Made by a program: the position numbers and the translations under genes. Positions 34,676 to 42,211 of a DNA stretch of 47,914 nucleotides are shown piece after piece. Positions within the stretch are counted from its first letter, which is position 1. Each line of letters starts with the position of its first letter. This DNA is from Vallitalea okinawensis (GTDB taxonomy: Bacteria; Bacillota; Clostridia; Lachnospirales; PQDH01), in assembly GCF_002964605.1 (NCBI RefSeq), contig NZ_PQDH01000025.1, positions 1-47,914 of the forward strand, in the 5' to 3' direction. Under the pieces are notes generated by a model, which searched no databases, was not told the origin of the DNA, and worked only from the letters and a program-made list of their open reading frames with translations.

Positions 34676-35560
34676 ATGAAAGCACCTATAATCTTTAAGG
34701 AAAACATATTTTATGAACATCTACAAGAAGATGCTTTTTTGTCTCTTTCCTATAATAATATATTAGGCGGACATCGTATGGACCGCCAGCATTTTCATCC
34801 TTTTTATGAAATTTATTATCTCCAAGATGGTTCAGCAGACTATTTAATCGAAGGTAATCTCTTCTCTATAAAAAGTGGTGATATGGTTCTCATCAATAAA
34901 TATACCTTACACAAAACCCTATATCCTCATAATGCTAAAAATACACGTTATCTCATTAACTTTAGTGATGGTTATTTTAGAAATGCAGAGCACTCAGACC
35001 TGGAATGGCTTTTATACATGTTCCATAGTCCATCCCCAATTATTCGTCTTGATGATGGTGTTAAAAGAATATTTGATAGTTATTTTATCGACATGCAAAG
35101 TTACGCTAAACAGCATCAACCTGGTCACCATATCAGTATTCAATCTACTGTTAACTATCTCTTAGTTAAACTTCGTGAGTACACATTAGGGCAAGAATAT
35201 ACTCCACATAGAGAATTAACACCTACAGAAGAAAAAATTATCGAGGTCTCTAAGTACATTCATACACACTATGAGTTACCTCTAAAGCTAGGTGCATTAG
35301 CTGAAAGATTTTATATGAGTCCACACTATCTTTCTCATAAATTCAAAGAAGTGACAGGCTTCACATTAATGGCTTATATCCAAGCTACGCGAATTAAGAA
35401 AGCTCAAGAATTACTCAGTGAATCGCAGTTGAAGATTATACAGATTAGTGAAATGTGCGGTTTTGGTAGTATCTCACAATTCAATCGTGTATTTAATAAA
35501 CTGAGTGGGATTACGCCAAGTCAATATCGTCAAATGAAATACAAGAATAGTATCACTTGA
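34676..35560 (+). CDS. AraC-family regulator with cupin sensor domain
   Basis: The regulator has 294 residues. The cupin (about 30-100) reads QHFHPFYEIYYL, DYLIEGNLFSIKSGDMVLINKY, HKTLYP. The helix-turn-helix pair (about 190-285) has LGALAERFYMSPHYLSHKFKEVTGF and ISEMCGFGSISQFNRVFNKLSG. GGAGG lies 5 bases before the ATG at 34676 and only 2 before 34673, so the second is preferred. It is convergent with the GH127-like gene, mirroring its paralogue at 12959, which is convergent with GH2. Shared phrases in both sensor and DNA-binding halves show a recent duplication. Confidence 0.9.
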   Translation: MKAPIIFKENIFYEHLQEDAFLSLSYNNILGGHRMDRQHFHPFYEIYYLQDGSADYLIEGNLFSIKSGDMVLINKYTLHKTLYPHNAKNTRYLINFSDGYFRNAEHSDLEWLLYMFHSPSPIIRLDDGVKRIFDSYFIDMQSYAKQHQPGHHISIQSTVNYLLVKLREYTLGQEYTPHRELTPTEEKIIEVSKYIHTHYELPLKLGALAERFYMSPHYLSHKFKEVTGFTLMAYIQATRIKKAQELLSESQLKIIQISEMCGFGSISQFNRVFNKLSGITPSQYRQMKYKNSIT

Positions 35561-35578
35561 GGACATTATGTTAAAAGA

Positions 35579-35614
35579 CTTGTAAATCTACTGCTATAAG
35601 TAGTGATTTACAAG
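35579..35614. terminator. terminator between AraC and GH127-like genes
   Basis: Stem CTTGTAAATC/GATTTACAAG (35579-35588 with 35605-35614), partly extended inward by ACT/AGT. T-rich sequence follows better on the minus strand. Confidence 0.7.
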
Positions 35615-35629
35615 CCTTTATCATCTTCA

Positions 35630-37468
35630 TTAATCTACTAAAAGAAATGGCATCTCCGTGAGTCTCAAGTTTGTAGCTCCATATGGATTAAGGTCTACCT
35701 CTTCTATAGGACCTTTAACAATAAGGGACCCAGGTACAGCTACTGGAGCTCCATCTTTAAACGCCCATTCAATTTCTTGTAGCTTAGCTGTGATGGTAAT
35801 TGGCGGTTGAAGATTTGAAAAGGGAGTATCCGTGACTTCATTAAAATTCACCTTGAAATCATCACTTACTAAACAATAGCTCCATTTTGATCTAGGGGTT
35901 AGTTCATAATCACAGTAAGGAAATTGTCGTTCAACATCATCTTTTACATACTCAATTTTCTTCCACTCCTCAGCAACTGGGATAGCATAAGTAAGAGCAC
36001 CACGTTTTACTGCCACCATTCCTGAAGGGCGTTTTAATATTTCTACTTTATGAGTTAAGTCTAATATCATAGTTGTCTCACCAGAGAAGATTTGGTTAAT
36101 TTTATAGAACTCTCCTATGGACACCTTTTCTCCATTGACTTTAGCTTCCTTTGCGTATGCTGGAATCTTAAGAGATAATTCAAAAGTAACCTCTTTAGCA
36201 GTTGTAATTTTGTATGTAACTTGGTCCTTAAATGGGTAGTCTGTTATACTTTCAACGATCACCTTGGTACCATCAATTACTGTTTCTACTTTAGCTGGTA
36301 ACAGAGCAGTTGCTGCAATCCCTTTTTCACTTTTCATAAACGCACCAAGAGCTAATTTAGGGAATCCTTGATTAAAGTTAGCTGTACAACATCCAAAGTT
36401 GGGCTCAAGACCAAAAAGATGAGAATCCACAGGATTAGTAGTGAAAACTTGCTTACCTTCTTCAAAACGTGTACATTGCACTTGATTTGTCATCTGATCA
36501 TATTGGTGTGTCCACATATCTGGGCTAACTGTTGCAGGTAATGCATTAAAGGCTATTTGCTCTAAACGATCGGACCATTTCACATCGCCAGTTAAAGCAA
36601 TAAGATTCTCTAACGAGAACATGAACTCTGTCACACTACAACATTCTGCTCCTCTAAGTGGACTTGTTCCTCCTAGATGCTCATCTCCAACGAATTGTCC
36701 AGTAGGCATGCCATGGTATTCATCAAGGATATCCATCATTTCATAAGAAAGATCTGTCATATCTGTACCTGTAATACGACTATATAAAGCTGGTCCTTTA
36801 AGTGACATAGCTACATTGACAACATGTATATAAGGACTCCCCTTAATAAATGTCCGAATTTTCCATTTATTCATCCAAGACTTAAATTCATAACCTTGAC
36901 CTGCTAATTTATGAGCTAACTCTAATTGCCAATCTTCTTCTTTTCGTTCTCTTAACCAATAGATAGCGATAAGCGTCTCGTACCATCTTGTCTTTCCCCA
37001 CCAGTCTTTTATTTTATAGTGTGTGATATGAGAATTAAGGTTCTTTAAGGCTTTTTCTACAACTGTAGGTATACGCTCGTCACCAGAACATTGATAGTAG
37101 TTCACTAAAACTTTTGTAATAAGGAAAACTGCCCAAACATCATAATCTTGTCGCTCTTCTTTAGTACATGGGCAAATCCAACCATCTTCCTCTTGTCTAT
37201 CTATAATTGCATCTATGTATCTCTTAGCAGCCTCTTTCAAATCTTGTCGATCAAGAAGGTAAGCCAATGGTATAAATCCATCGAGCCAATAAGGTACACG
37301 CTCCCACCCATCTCGATCACCACCAATCCACTTGCTATCTCTAATATCAGGCCAAACTTTATGTAAGTTACCTGATAAGCCATCGGCTTGGATTTCTAGC
37401 TGCCTCTTAAGCCAGCCAGTAGGTTTAATTTCATTGGTAGTAAAGGGTTTAAAAATTAAATCTTTCAA
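35630..37468 (-). CDS. GH127-like beta-L-arabinofuranosidase (DUF1680 family)
   Basis: GH127 and related enzymes release L-arabinofuranose using a zinc-held cysteine nucleophile. The alpha/alpha-barrel carries LSGNLHKVWPDIRDSKWIGGD, ERVPYWLDGFIPLAYLL, then E263 in GDEHLGGTSP, ECCSVTEF (E275, C277) and FGCCTANFNQG (C360, C361), which match the Glu and Cys ligands of the family. A beta domain closes the chain (about 400-612). The start is taken as TTG at 37468 because GAGG lies 8 bases upstream and the conserved part begins right there; the longer frame runs into the promoter. There is no signal peptide. A sister family such as GH146 cannot be excluded. Confidence 0.85.
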   Translation of the reverse strand: MKDLIFKPFTTNEIKPTGWLKRQLEIQADGLSGNLHKVWPDIRDSKWIGGDRDGWERVPYWLDGFIPLAYLLDRQDLKEAAKRYIDAIIDRQEEDGWICPCTKEERQDYDVWAVFLITKVLVNYYQCSGDERIPTVVEKALKNLNSHITHYKIKDWWGKTRWYETLIAIYWLRERKEEDWQLELAHKLAGQGYEFKSWMNKWKIRTFIKGSPYIHVVNVAMSLKGPALYSRITGTDMTDLSYEMMDILDEYHGMPTGQFVGDEHLGGTSPLRGAECCSVTEFMFSLENLIALTGDVKWSDRLEQIAFNALPATVSPDMWTHQYDQMTNQVQCTRFEEGKQVFTTNPVDSHLFGLEPNFGCCTANFNQGFPKLALGAFMKSEKGIAATALLPAKVETVIDGTKVIVESITDYPFKDQVTYKITTAKEVTFELSLKIPAYAKEAKVNGEKVSIGEFYKINQIFSGETTMILDLTHKVEILKRPSGMVAVKRGALTYAIPVAEEWKKIEYVKDDVERQFPYCDYELTPRSKWSYCLVSDDFKVNFNEVTDTPFSNLQPPITITAKLQEIEWAFKDGAPVAVPGSLIVKGPIEEVDLNPYGATNLRLTEMPFLLVD

Positions 37469-37496
37469 AAATATCACCTCATGACGAATTAGTTTC

Positions 37497-37548
37497 TTTA
37501 CAGTTCTTATTTTATCGGATATAATACATAGATAAAATAGCAAAACAA
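37497..37548. promoter_or_regulatory. overlapping divergent promoters of GH127-like and AraC genes
   Basis: Plus strand: TTTACA (37497-37502), 17 bases, TATAAT (37520-37525), driving the AraC-type gene. Minus strand: TTGTTT (37543-37548), 16 bases, TATTAT (37521-37526), driving the GH127-like gene. The two -10 boxes occupy the same six to seven base pairs. Confidence 0.65.
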
Positions 37549-37585
37549 GTTCTAAAGATGGCAAAAACGTGCCAGCGAGGTGTCT

Positions 37586-38359
37586 ATGATTAAATTATCA
37601 TCATTACCTATCATCTTAACATGTGATTATCGTTTATTTAAACCTGGAGAAAAACATATAACTAGACGTATTAAAGACTATGTTCTTATTTTTATGCTTG
37701 GAGGAAAACTTCATTTTACTGAGAAAGGAAAAGGTATCGAATTACAAGAAGGGCAATGGTATCTACAAGATTCTGGATTACTTCAATCTGCAAATTATCC
37801 TTCTGATAAAGCACATTATTTCTATATCCATTTTTCTTGTATGATAAATGAAGAGGATGTCATAGAAGTAGATAAACAAGGCAAATTCCTCCCAAACGAC
37901 TATATGGATATTTTTAACCAACTTAGAGCCCTAAATCTTCGATCAGGTATTTATAGACTAGATTATGAGGCTAAGTTTCTGGAGCTCTTTAAACAACTTA
38001 TTCTCTCTTGCCAAAAAACAGCTGACCGAAAACAAATTATTGCAAACAGAGTTTTTCGTATTGTTGAAGAGAACTATACCAATGATCATCTCTCTAATCA
38101 TTTAGAAGATCAGATTCATCTATCATACCATTATTTATATAAATTAACCCGTCAATATAAAGGACTTAGCCCAATTCAATATATGCATCAGTTGAGAATC
38201 AACAAGGCTAAAGAACTGCTAAGTAATACGAACGAAACTGTGGAAAATATAGCTTTTCATGTAGGATTTAATGATATTTCTGTATTTTATAAAGCTTTCA
38301 AAAAACATATTAATATGTCACCAAATCATTGGAGGGTGGAAAGTAGAAGAGGAATCTAA
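37586..38359 (+). CDS. AraC-family regulator, probable regulator of GH127-like gene
   Basis: The regulator has 257 residues. The short cupin (about 25-90) has YVLIFMLGGKLHFTEKGKGIELQEGQWYL. The C-terminal helix-turn-helix pair (about 155-252) has LEDQIHLSYHYLYKLTRQYKGLSPIQYM and IAFHVGFNDISVFYKAFKKHINMSPNHWR. The ATG at 37586 is preferred over GTG 37580 because GAGG overlaps the latter. It is divergent from the GH127-like gene with fully overlapping promoters. Its stop codon overlaps that of the convergent histidine kinase gene. Confidence 0.87.
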   Translation: MIKLSSLPIILTCDYRLFKPGEKHITRRIKDYVLIFMLGGKLHFTEKGKGIELQEGQWYLQDSGLLQSANYPSDKAHYFYIHFSCMINEEDVIEVDKQGKFLPNDYMDIFNQLRALNLRSGIYRLDYEAKFLELFKQLILSCQKTADRKQIIANRVFRIVEENYTNDHLSNHLEDQIHLSYHYLYKLTRQYKGLSPIQYMHQLRINKAKELLSNTNETVENIAFHVGFNDISVFYKAFKKHINMSPNHWRVESRRGI

Positions 38360-39693
38360 GAGGTCCGTGGAATACTTATATAGAAAACCACCCCTCCATT
38401 CTCATTTTCAAACCAAACTTTTCCATTATATAGATCTACGATACGCTTTACTATGTTAAGTCCTAACCCACTTTCACCCTTATTACCTTTTTCAAAGACC
38501 TTAAATAAACTATCTTTTTTATCATCATCTATCGTGGGACCATCATTGTGAATCTTACAGATAATTGTATCCTTTTCTTCTCTTAATAAAATAGAGACAT
38601 GCTTCTTACTGTACCTAAGCCCATTTTGTAAGATATTTTCAAATACCACTTTCCACTGTTCTTGATCTCCTTTAATAATAATTTCCTCTAACTCCATGTC
38701 CCAATGAATATCTGTACGCTTATAATGTAATCTTTCATATACATCAAGAATAATATCTTTTAGATTTACTTCTTCTTTCTTTAAATCTTTGTGATGAGTA
38801 GCTAAATAGTCTAAATTTGTTATATAAATCAAATCTAATACTCTCTTTTGTAATCGATTAGCCTCTTGGTCTATAGCCTCTAATGTCGTATCCAGACTCC
38901 CTTTAGGATAAAATCCATCTCTCGTTGCTTGGATATAACTTCTTATTACCATTATCGGTGTTTTTAACTCATGAGAAATACTCTGTAACATATTCTGCTG
39001 CTTACAATCATAAGCCACTAACTGTTGTCGCATACTTTCACATGACTCTGCAAGGCTTGTAAACTCATTTGAACCATTTATTATAATGGGATTATTCCAT
39101 TGACGTTTTGCAATACGCTCCATTTCTCTTTTTAATGTCATAAGAGGTTTAATTAATCTCTTACTAATCAAGTGAGCTGGTATAAATAACAGTAATAGAA
39201 CAATAAAGATAGCTAAGAAAACATACCAAAAATCGCTTAAAACTTTCTCTTTCATGTTTTGGATAGCATAAGAATAGATATATACATTTTGTCCACCTAT
39301 TTCTTGTTCAGAAATAACAGCATAGGTATTCTGAGCTTCATATCTCCTTATGGGGATTGCTAAGTTATCTCCATTTAGAACCGCTGGACTCAACTCTGCA
39401 GGTTGTAATATCTCAGCCTCATCTGTTGTGACAATATGCTTAATTTCTTGGCTGAGTTTAGCTTCAGTGGTAAGTGCCGCCAATTCAACGTTCTGTACAA
39501 GTTCCCCCATTTCTAATGCAGTACTTTTTATTGCTAACATCTGTTGTTCTTCTTCAATATTAATGTATAACTGTTCCTCCAGATACACTTGTAATGACCC
39601 ATAAATGATACAAGCAATGATAATTCCTATTATTCCGACTGCTCCAATAAACCATAACCAAATTTGAATAGATAATGATTTTGATTGAATCAT
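38356..39693 (-). CDS. sensor histidine kinase paired with secreted repeat protein
   Basis: The 445-residue kinase has two membrane helices (about 11-33 and 154-176) that enclose an extracellular domain of about 120 residues rich in Glu and Ala. A HAMP linker (about 177-230) follows, HisKA with H241 in SISHELKTP, and the HATPase domain with ENILQNGLRYS, HNDGPTIDDD, FKVFEKG and SGLGLNIVKRIV. The start shares one base with the response regulator stop (TAATG), showing coupled translation. The extracellular domain is not recognised. The nearby secreted protein with a matching promoter is the prime candidate for target or ligand. Confidence 0.92.
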   Translation of the reverse strand: MIQSKSLSIQIWLWFIGAVGIIGIIIACIIYGSLQVYLEEQLYINIEEEQQMLAIKSTALEMGELVQNVELAALTTEAKLSQEIKHIVTTDEAEILQPAELSPAVLNGDNLAIPIRRYEAQNTYAVISEQEIGGQNVYIYSYAIQNMKEKVLSDFWYVFLAIFIVLLLLFIPAHLISKRLIKPLMTLKREMERIAKRQWNNPIIINGSNEFTSLAESCESMRQQLVAYDCKQQNMLQSISHELKTPIMVIRSYIQATRDGFYPKGSLDTTLEAIDQEANRLQKRVLDLIYITNLDYLATHHKDLKKEEVNLKDIILDVYERLHYKRTDIHWDMELEEIIIKGDQEQWKVVFENILQNGLRYSKKHVSILLREEKDTIICKIHNDGPTIDDDKKDSLFKVFEKGNKGESGLGLNIVKRIVDLYNGKVWFENENGGVVFYISIPRTS

Positions 39694-40361
39694 TATACCC
39701 TCCTATAGCCATAACCATAAATTGTTTCTATTTTAAGATCAGGCATCTTTTTTCTTAATCTTTTTATCAGGTTATCTACTACTCTTTCTGTGTAAAAGTA
39801 GTCATTACCCCAGACCTTTTCTAATATTTGCTCTCTAGATAGGGCCTGACCTTGGGTAGATATGAATAGTAACAGCAGATCAAATTCTTTAGATGTCAGT
39901 GCAATCTCCTTTCCATCCTGAATCACTGATCGTTTATGTGTATCAACTAAATAGGTATCGACATGCATGATATGTTCATTTGAATTATTTGAGTGATGAT
40001 ATACCCTCTGCATGATCTTTTGAATTCGTATGATTAATTCTCTTGGTAAAAAGGGTTTAGGTAAGTAATCATCACTTCCTAACTCTAATCCCATAATTCT
40101 ATCCATATCACTATTTCTTGCCGACATGAAGATAACTGGAACATCGGGAGTCTTTTCTTTAATTTCCATCAATAATTGAATACCATCTATATCAGGAAGC
40201 ATTATATCCAGTACCCACAAATCAGGTGCATGATCAATAACTTTTTGAGCTTCTAAACCATTTGTAAAAGATGTCACTTCCCATCCTTCTTGTTTCATGT
40301 AATAAGCCAAAATTTCATTTAGGCTTTCTTCATCTTCTACTATATTAATTCGATAATTCAT
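39693..40361 (-). CDS. OmpR-family response regulator
   Basis: The regulator has 222 residues. The receiver has ED near position 8-9, phospho-acceptor D in LWVLDIMLPDIDG (about 50), S in FMSARN and K in PKPFLP. The winged helix has LTSKEFDLLLLF, LSREQILEKVWGNDYFY, VVDNLIKRLRKKM and IYGYGYR. The ATG at 40361 is chosen because GAGG lies 8 bases before it. Its promoter (40505-40533) is nearly the same as that of the secreted protein gene, so it probably controls itself and that gene. Confidence 0.93.
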   Translation of the reverse strand: MNYRINIVEDEESLNEILAYYMKQEGWEVTSFTNGLEAQKVIDHAPDLWVLDIMLPDIDGIQLLMEIKEKTPDVPVIFMSARNSDMDRIMGLELGSDDYLPKPFLPRELIIRIQKIMQRVYHHSNNSNEHIMHVDTYLVDTHKRSVIQDGKEIALTSKEFDLLLLFISTQGQALSREQILEKVWGNDYFYTERVVDNLIKRLRKKMPDLKIETIYGYGYRRV

Positions 40362-40396
40362 GGATACCACCTCATTATTTTAATCTATTATAATGC

Positions 40397-40425
40397 AAAG
40401 AGAACCTCTTTCCAAGGTCCTCTTT
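40397..40425 (-). promoter_or_regulatory. leader hairpin upstream of the response regulator
   Basis: Minus-strand stem AAAGAGGACCT/AGGTTCTCTTT (one G-T pair) with a seven-base loop, inside the roughly 137-base leader. There is no U-run behind it, so it is not a plain terminator. Its 3' arm AGGTTCTCTTT also occurs in the terminator hairpin just upstream. Confidence 0.5.
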
Positions 40426-40504
40426 TATTTATCTTACTTCATTCTAGCTTCAAAACTTTCAATTAAAACCAACTTAGTTTATTATAACATAGAATTGTAA
40501 CCCT

Positions 40505-40533
40505 ATTATAATGGAAATGTGTCAAATTGTGAA
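40505..40533 (-). promoter_or_regulatory. promoter/operator P1 of the two-component genes
   Basis: Minus strand TTCACA (40528-40533), 17 bases, TATAAT (40505-40510). The -35 and spacer start reads TTCACAATTTGACACATTT, two similar ACA-ATTT units about 10 bases apart. It matches P2 at 41207-41235 in 17 of the first 19 bases. Confidence 0.7.
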
Positions 40534-40535
40534 AT

Positions 40536-40561
40536 TGAAAAAGAGAACCTTTCGGTTCTCT
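40536..40561 (-). terminator. terminator after the secreted repeat protein gene
   Basis: Perfect minus-strand stem AGAGAACC/GGTTCTCT with GAAA tetraloop, followed by TTTTTC. Promoter P1 of the two-component genes begins three bases further on. Confidence 0.88.
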
Positions 40562-40576
40562 CAGTTAGTATTTCAC

Positions 40577-41143
40577 TTATTTAGCCGCTTTAAGTGCTGT
40601 TGCAGGTATTGCTATACTTTGCGTTGAATCAAAGCTAGCAATCCTTTCTGCCTCTTCAGTATCAAGGAATTGCATTTCAGTAGCTAAGTCACCAAAACGC
40701 TCAATGAGTTTATCTTGTACTTCTTGTGGCAAATCTGAGAACTCTATTGTTTCTATAGGATTCTCTGTGTTAGCTCTTACCTGTGCTGGGAGTGCAAGTG
40801 TTGCTGCTTCCATGTCCTTTGCTAAGTGCTCATACTCATTGATTAGTTTATCTTGATGCTCTTCAGGTAATTCTGATAACCTTATTGCAGCCACTGCAAC
40901 ACCATCGTTTTCACCAGTAAGTTTACTTGTACTAACTGCTATCATTTCTAACCCTTGATTGACATTAACATCTGATAAATTGCTATTACTAGCCATAGCG
41001 GCACTTGTAGTTACTTTCTCCGTTTTCATTATTGCTTCTCCTAGTTGTGTCACATCCTTTGTTAGACTACTTGCATTGACACTTAAACTTCCCACAATTA
41101 GTGCTCCTGCTAATGCTGTTACTAATAACTTTTTACTTTTCAT
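40577..41143 (-). CDS. small secreted protein with internal duplication, unknown function
   Basis: The 188-residue protein has a signal peptide (1-24: KSKK, hydrophobic core, cleavage near VNA-SS). The mature part is acidic and rich in Ala, Ser, Glu. Two related units stand at about 88-115 and 134-160, both reading (L/F)S(E/D)LP-E-QDKLI-E---LA-(D/E)M. I recognise no family. There are no cysteines, no lipobox and no membrane anchor, so it is released or held between membrane and wall. Its promoter mirrors that of the adjacent two-component operon, and AGGAGG lies at good spacing before the ATG. It is likely a regulated target or a ligand of the kinase; this is inference. Confidence 0.85.
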   Translation of the reverse strand: MKSKKLLVTALAGALIVGSLSVNASSLTKDVTQLGEAIMKTEKVTTSAAMASNSNLSDVNVNQGLEMIAVSTSKLTGENDGVAVAAIRLSELPEEHQDKLINEYEHLAKDMEAATLALPAQVRANTENPIETIEFSDLPQEVQDKLIERFGDLATEMQFLDTEEAERIASFDSTQSIAIPATALKAAK

Positions 41144-41206
41144 ATTAATTCCTCCTAATGACTAATATTTAATTACAAAGTAATTATAGGAGAAAAATGT
41201 AGCCTA

Positions 41207-41235
41207 ATTATATTCAAATTGTGTTAAATTGTGAA
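41207..41235 (-). promoter_or_regulatory. promoter/operator P2 of the secreted protein gene
   Basis: Minus strand TTCACA (41230-41235), 17 bases, TATAAT (41207-41212). The first part TTCACAATTTAACACAATT parallels P1. It begins two bases after the stop codon of the AraC-type gene, with no terminator between. Confidence 0.7.
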
Positions 41236-41237
41236 TC

Positions 41238-42074
41238 TTAATTCTCTAGATTATGCACATCTAATTTATATCTTGTAGGTGGTACCTGATGGTACTTTTT
41301 AAATGCTTTAGAAAAAGTATAAGGATCTGTATATCCTAACATATAAGCAATCTCTTTAATGGAATAGCGTTGTTCATATAGGTATTCTAATGCTTTAGTC
41401 ATCTTAACTTGAATTATATAATTTCCAGGTGTTATACCTAAAGCTCCTTTAAAAAGTGTAATAAAGTATTTCTCGGACATGTTACATTGTACTGCTAATA
41501 TTCCAATGCTAATCGATTGATCCACATGTTCAGTAATATAATCAATGGCTGGTTGTAGTTTAGTTATGCGCATTGATTTTTTTATATTTTTTGGTTCTTT
41601 CTCGCTACTTTGATAGTCAATGATTTTAGCTAATAAAGATTCAAAATAGGCTTTATGTAAGAAGGCAGACATGGATTCTTTATTTTTATAATCACTGAAG
41701 TTATCTATAAATTTAGTTTTCTCTTCTGCATACATAGGCTGATGCTGTAAGTGTCCATCAAAATTAAATTCATCTAAAATTCTACCATTATTACCAATTC
41801 TGAAATCAAAGTGACTATATAAAAATGTACACTCCTTTTCTGTTGTGTAAGCTTCATATTGTACATCAGGATAAAACAAGAACATCTCACCAGCCTGAAC
41901 AAAATATTCTTCTCTATTCATTTTTACAATTGCTGATCCTTCAAGCATGATCCACAAATCATACTGAACTCTACTGCCGCTTTCGTACCAGTCATTTCTA
42001 TGACAAATTATATGTGTTTTCACCTTAATATCAATGTTATCTGATAATCTATTAAAAATATCTGTGTTTTGCAT
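41238..42074 (-). CDS. AraC-family regulator, probable regulator of GH4
   Basis: The regulator has 278 residues. The cupin-like N-terminus (about 25-95) has DLWIMLEGSAIVKMNREEYFVQAGEMFLFYP. The helix-turn-helix pair (about 180-275) has IGILAVQCNMSEKYFITLFKGALGITPGNYI and IAYMLGYTDPYTFSKAFKKYHQVPPTRYK. The ATG at 42074 with GAGG 7 bases upstream is preferred over 42101. It is divergent from the GH4 gene with a 137-base gap, the classic layout of a local sugar regulator. Confidence 0.88.
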   Translation of the reverse strand: MQNTDIFNRLSDNIDIKVKTHIICHRNDWYESGSRVQYDLWIMLEGSAIVKMNREEYFVQAGEMFLFYPDVQYEAYTTEKECTFLYSHFDFRIGNNGRILDEFNFDGHLQHQPMYAEEKTKFIDNFSDYKNKESMSAFLHKAYFESLLAKIIDYQSSEKEPKNIKKSMRITKLQPAIDYITEHVDQSISIGILAVQCNMSEKYFITLFKGALGITPGNYIIQVKMTKALEYLYEQRYSIKEIAYMLGYTDPYTFSKAFKKYHQVPPTRYKLDVHNLEN

Positions 42075-42211
42075 CAAATCACCTCTTGATAATTGTATCA
42101 TTAAACTCTATAAAAAATCAAACTATTTGACATCACAATAAGAATGTTAAGCATTTATATATTATTCTAGTGTTTTATAATAATACTATATTCAAATTAG
42201 GAGGTTATTTC

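Noticed and set aside
35630-37564. Longer start for the GH127-like gene at 37564
   Set aside because: The extra 32 residues do not resemble the family, have no ribosome site and would overlap the promoter; TTG at 37468 has a good one.
41251-41259. TTATGCACA, a DnaA-box variant
   Set aside because: Single, not the perfect consensus, and inside the coding end of an AraC-type gene.
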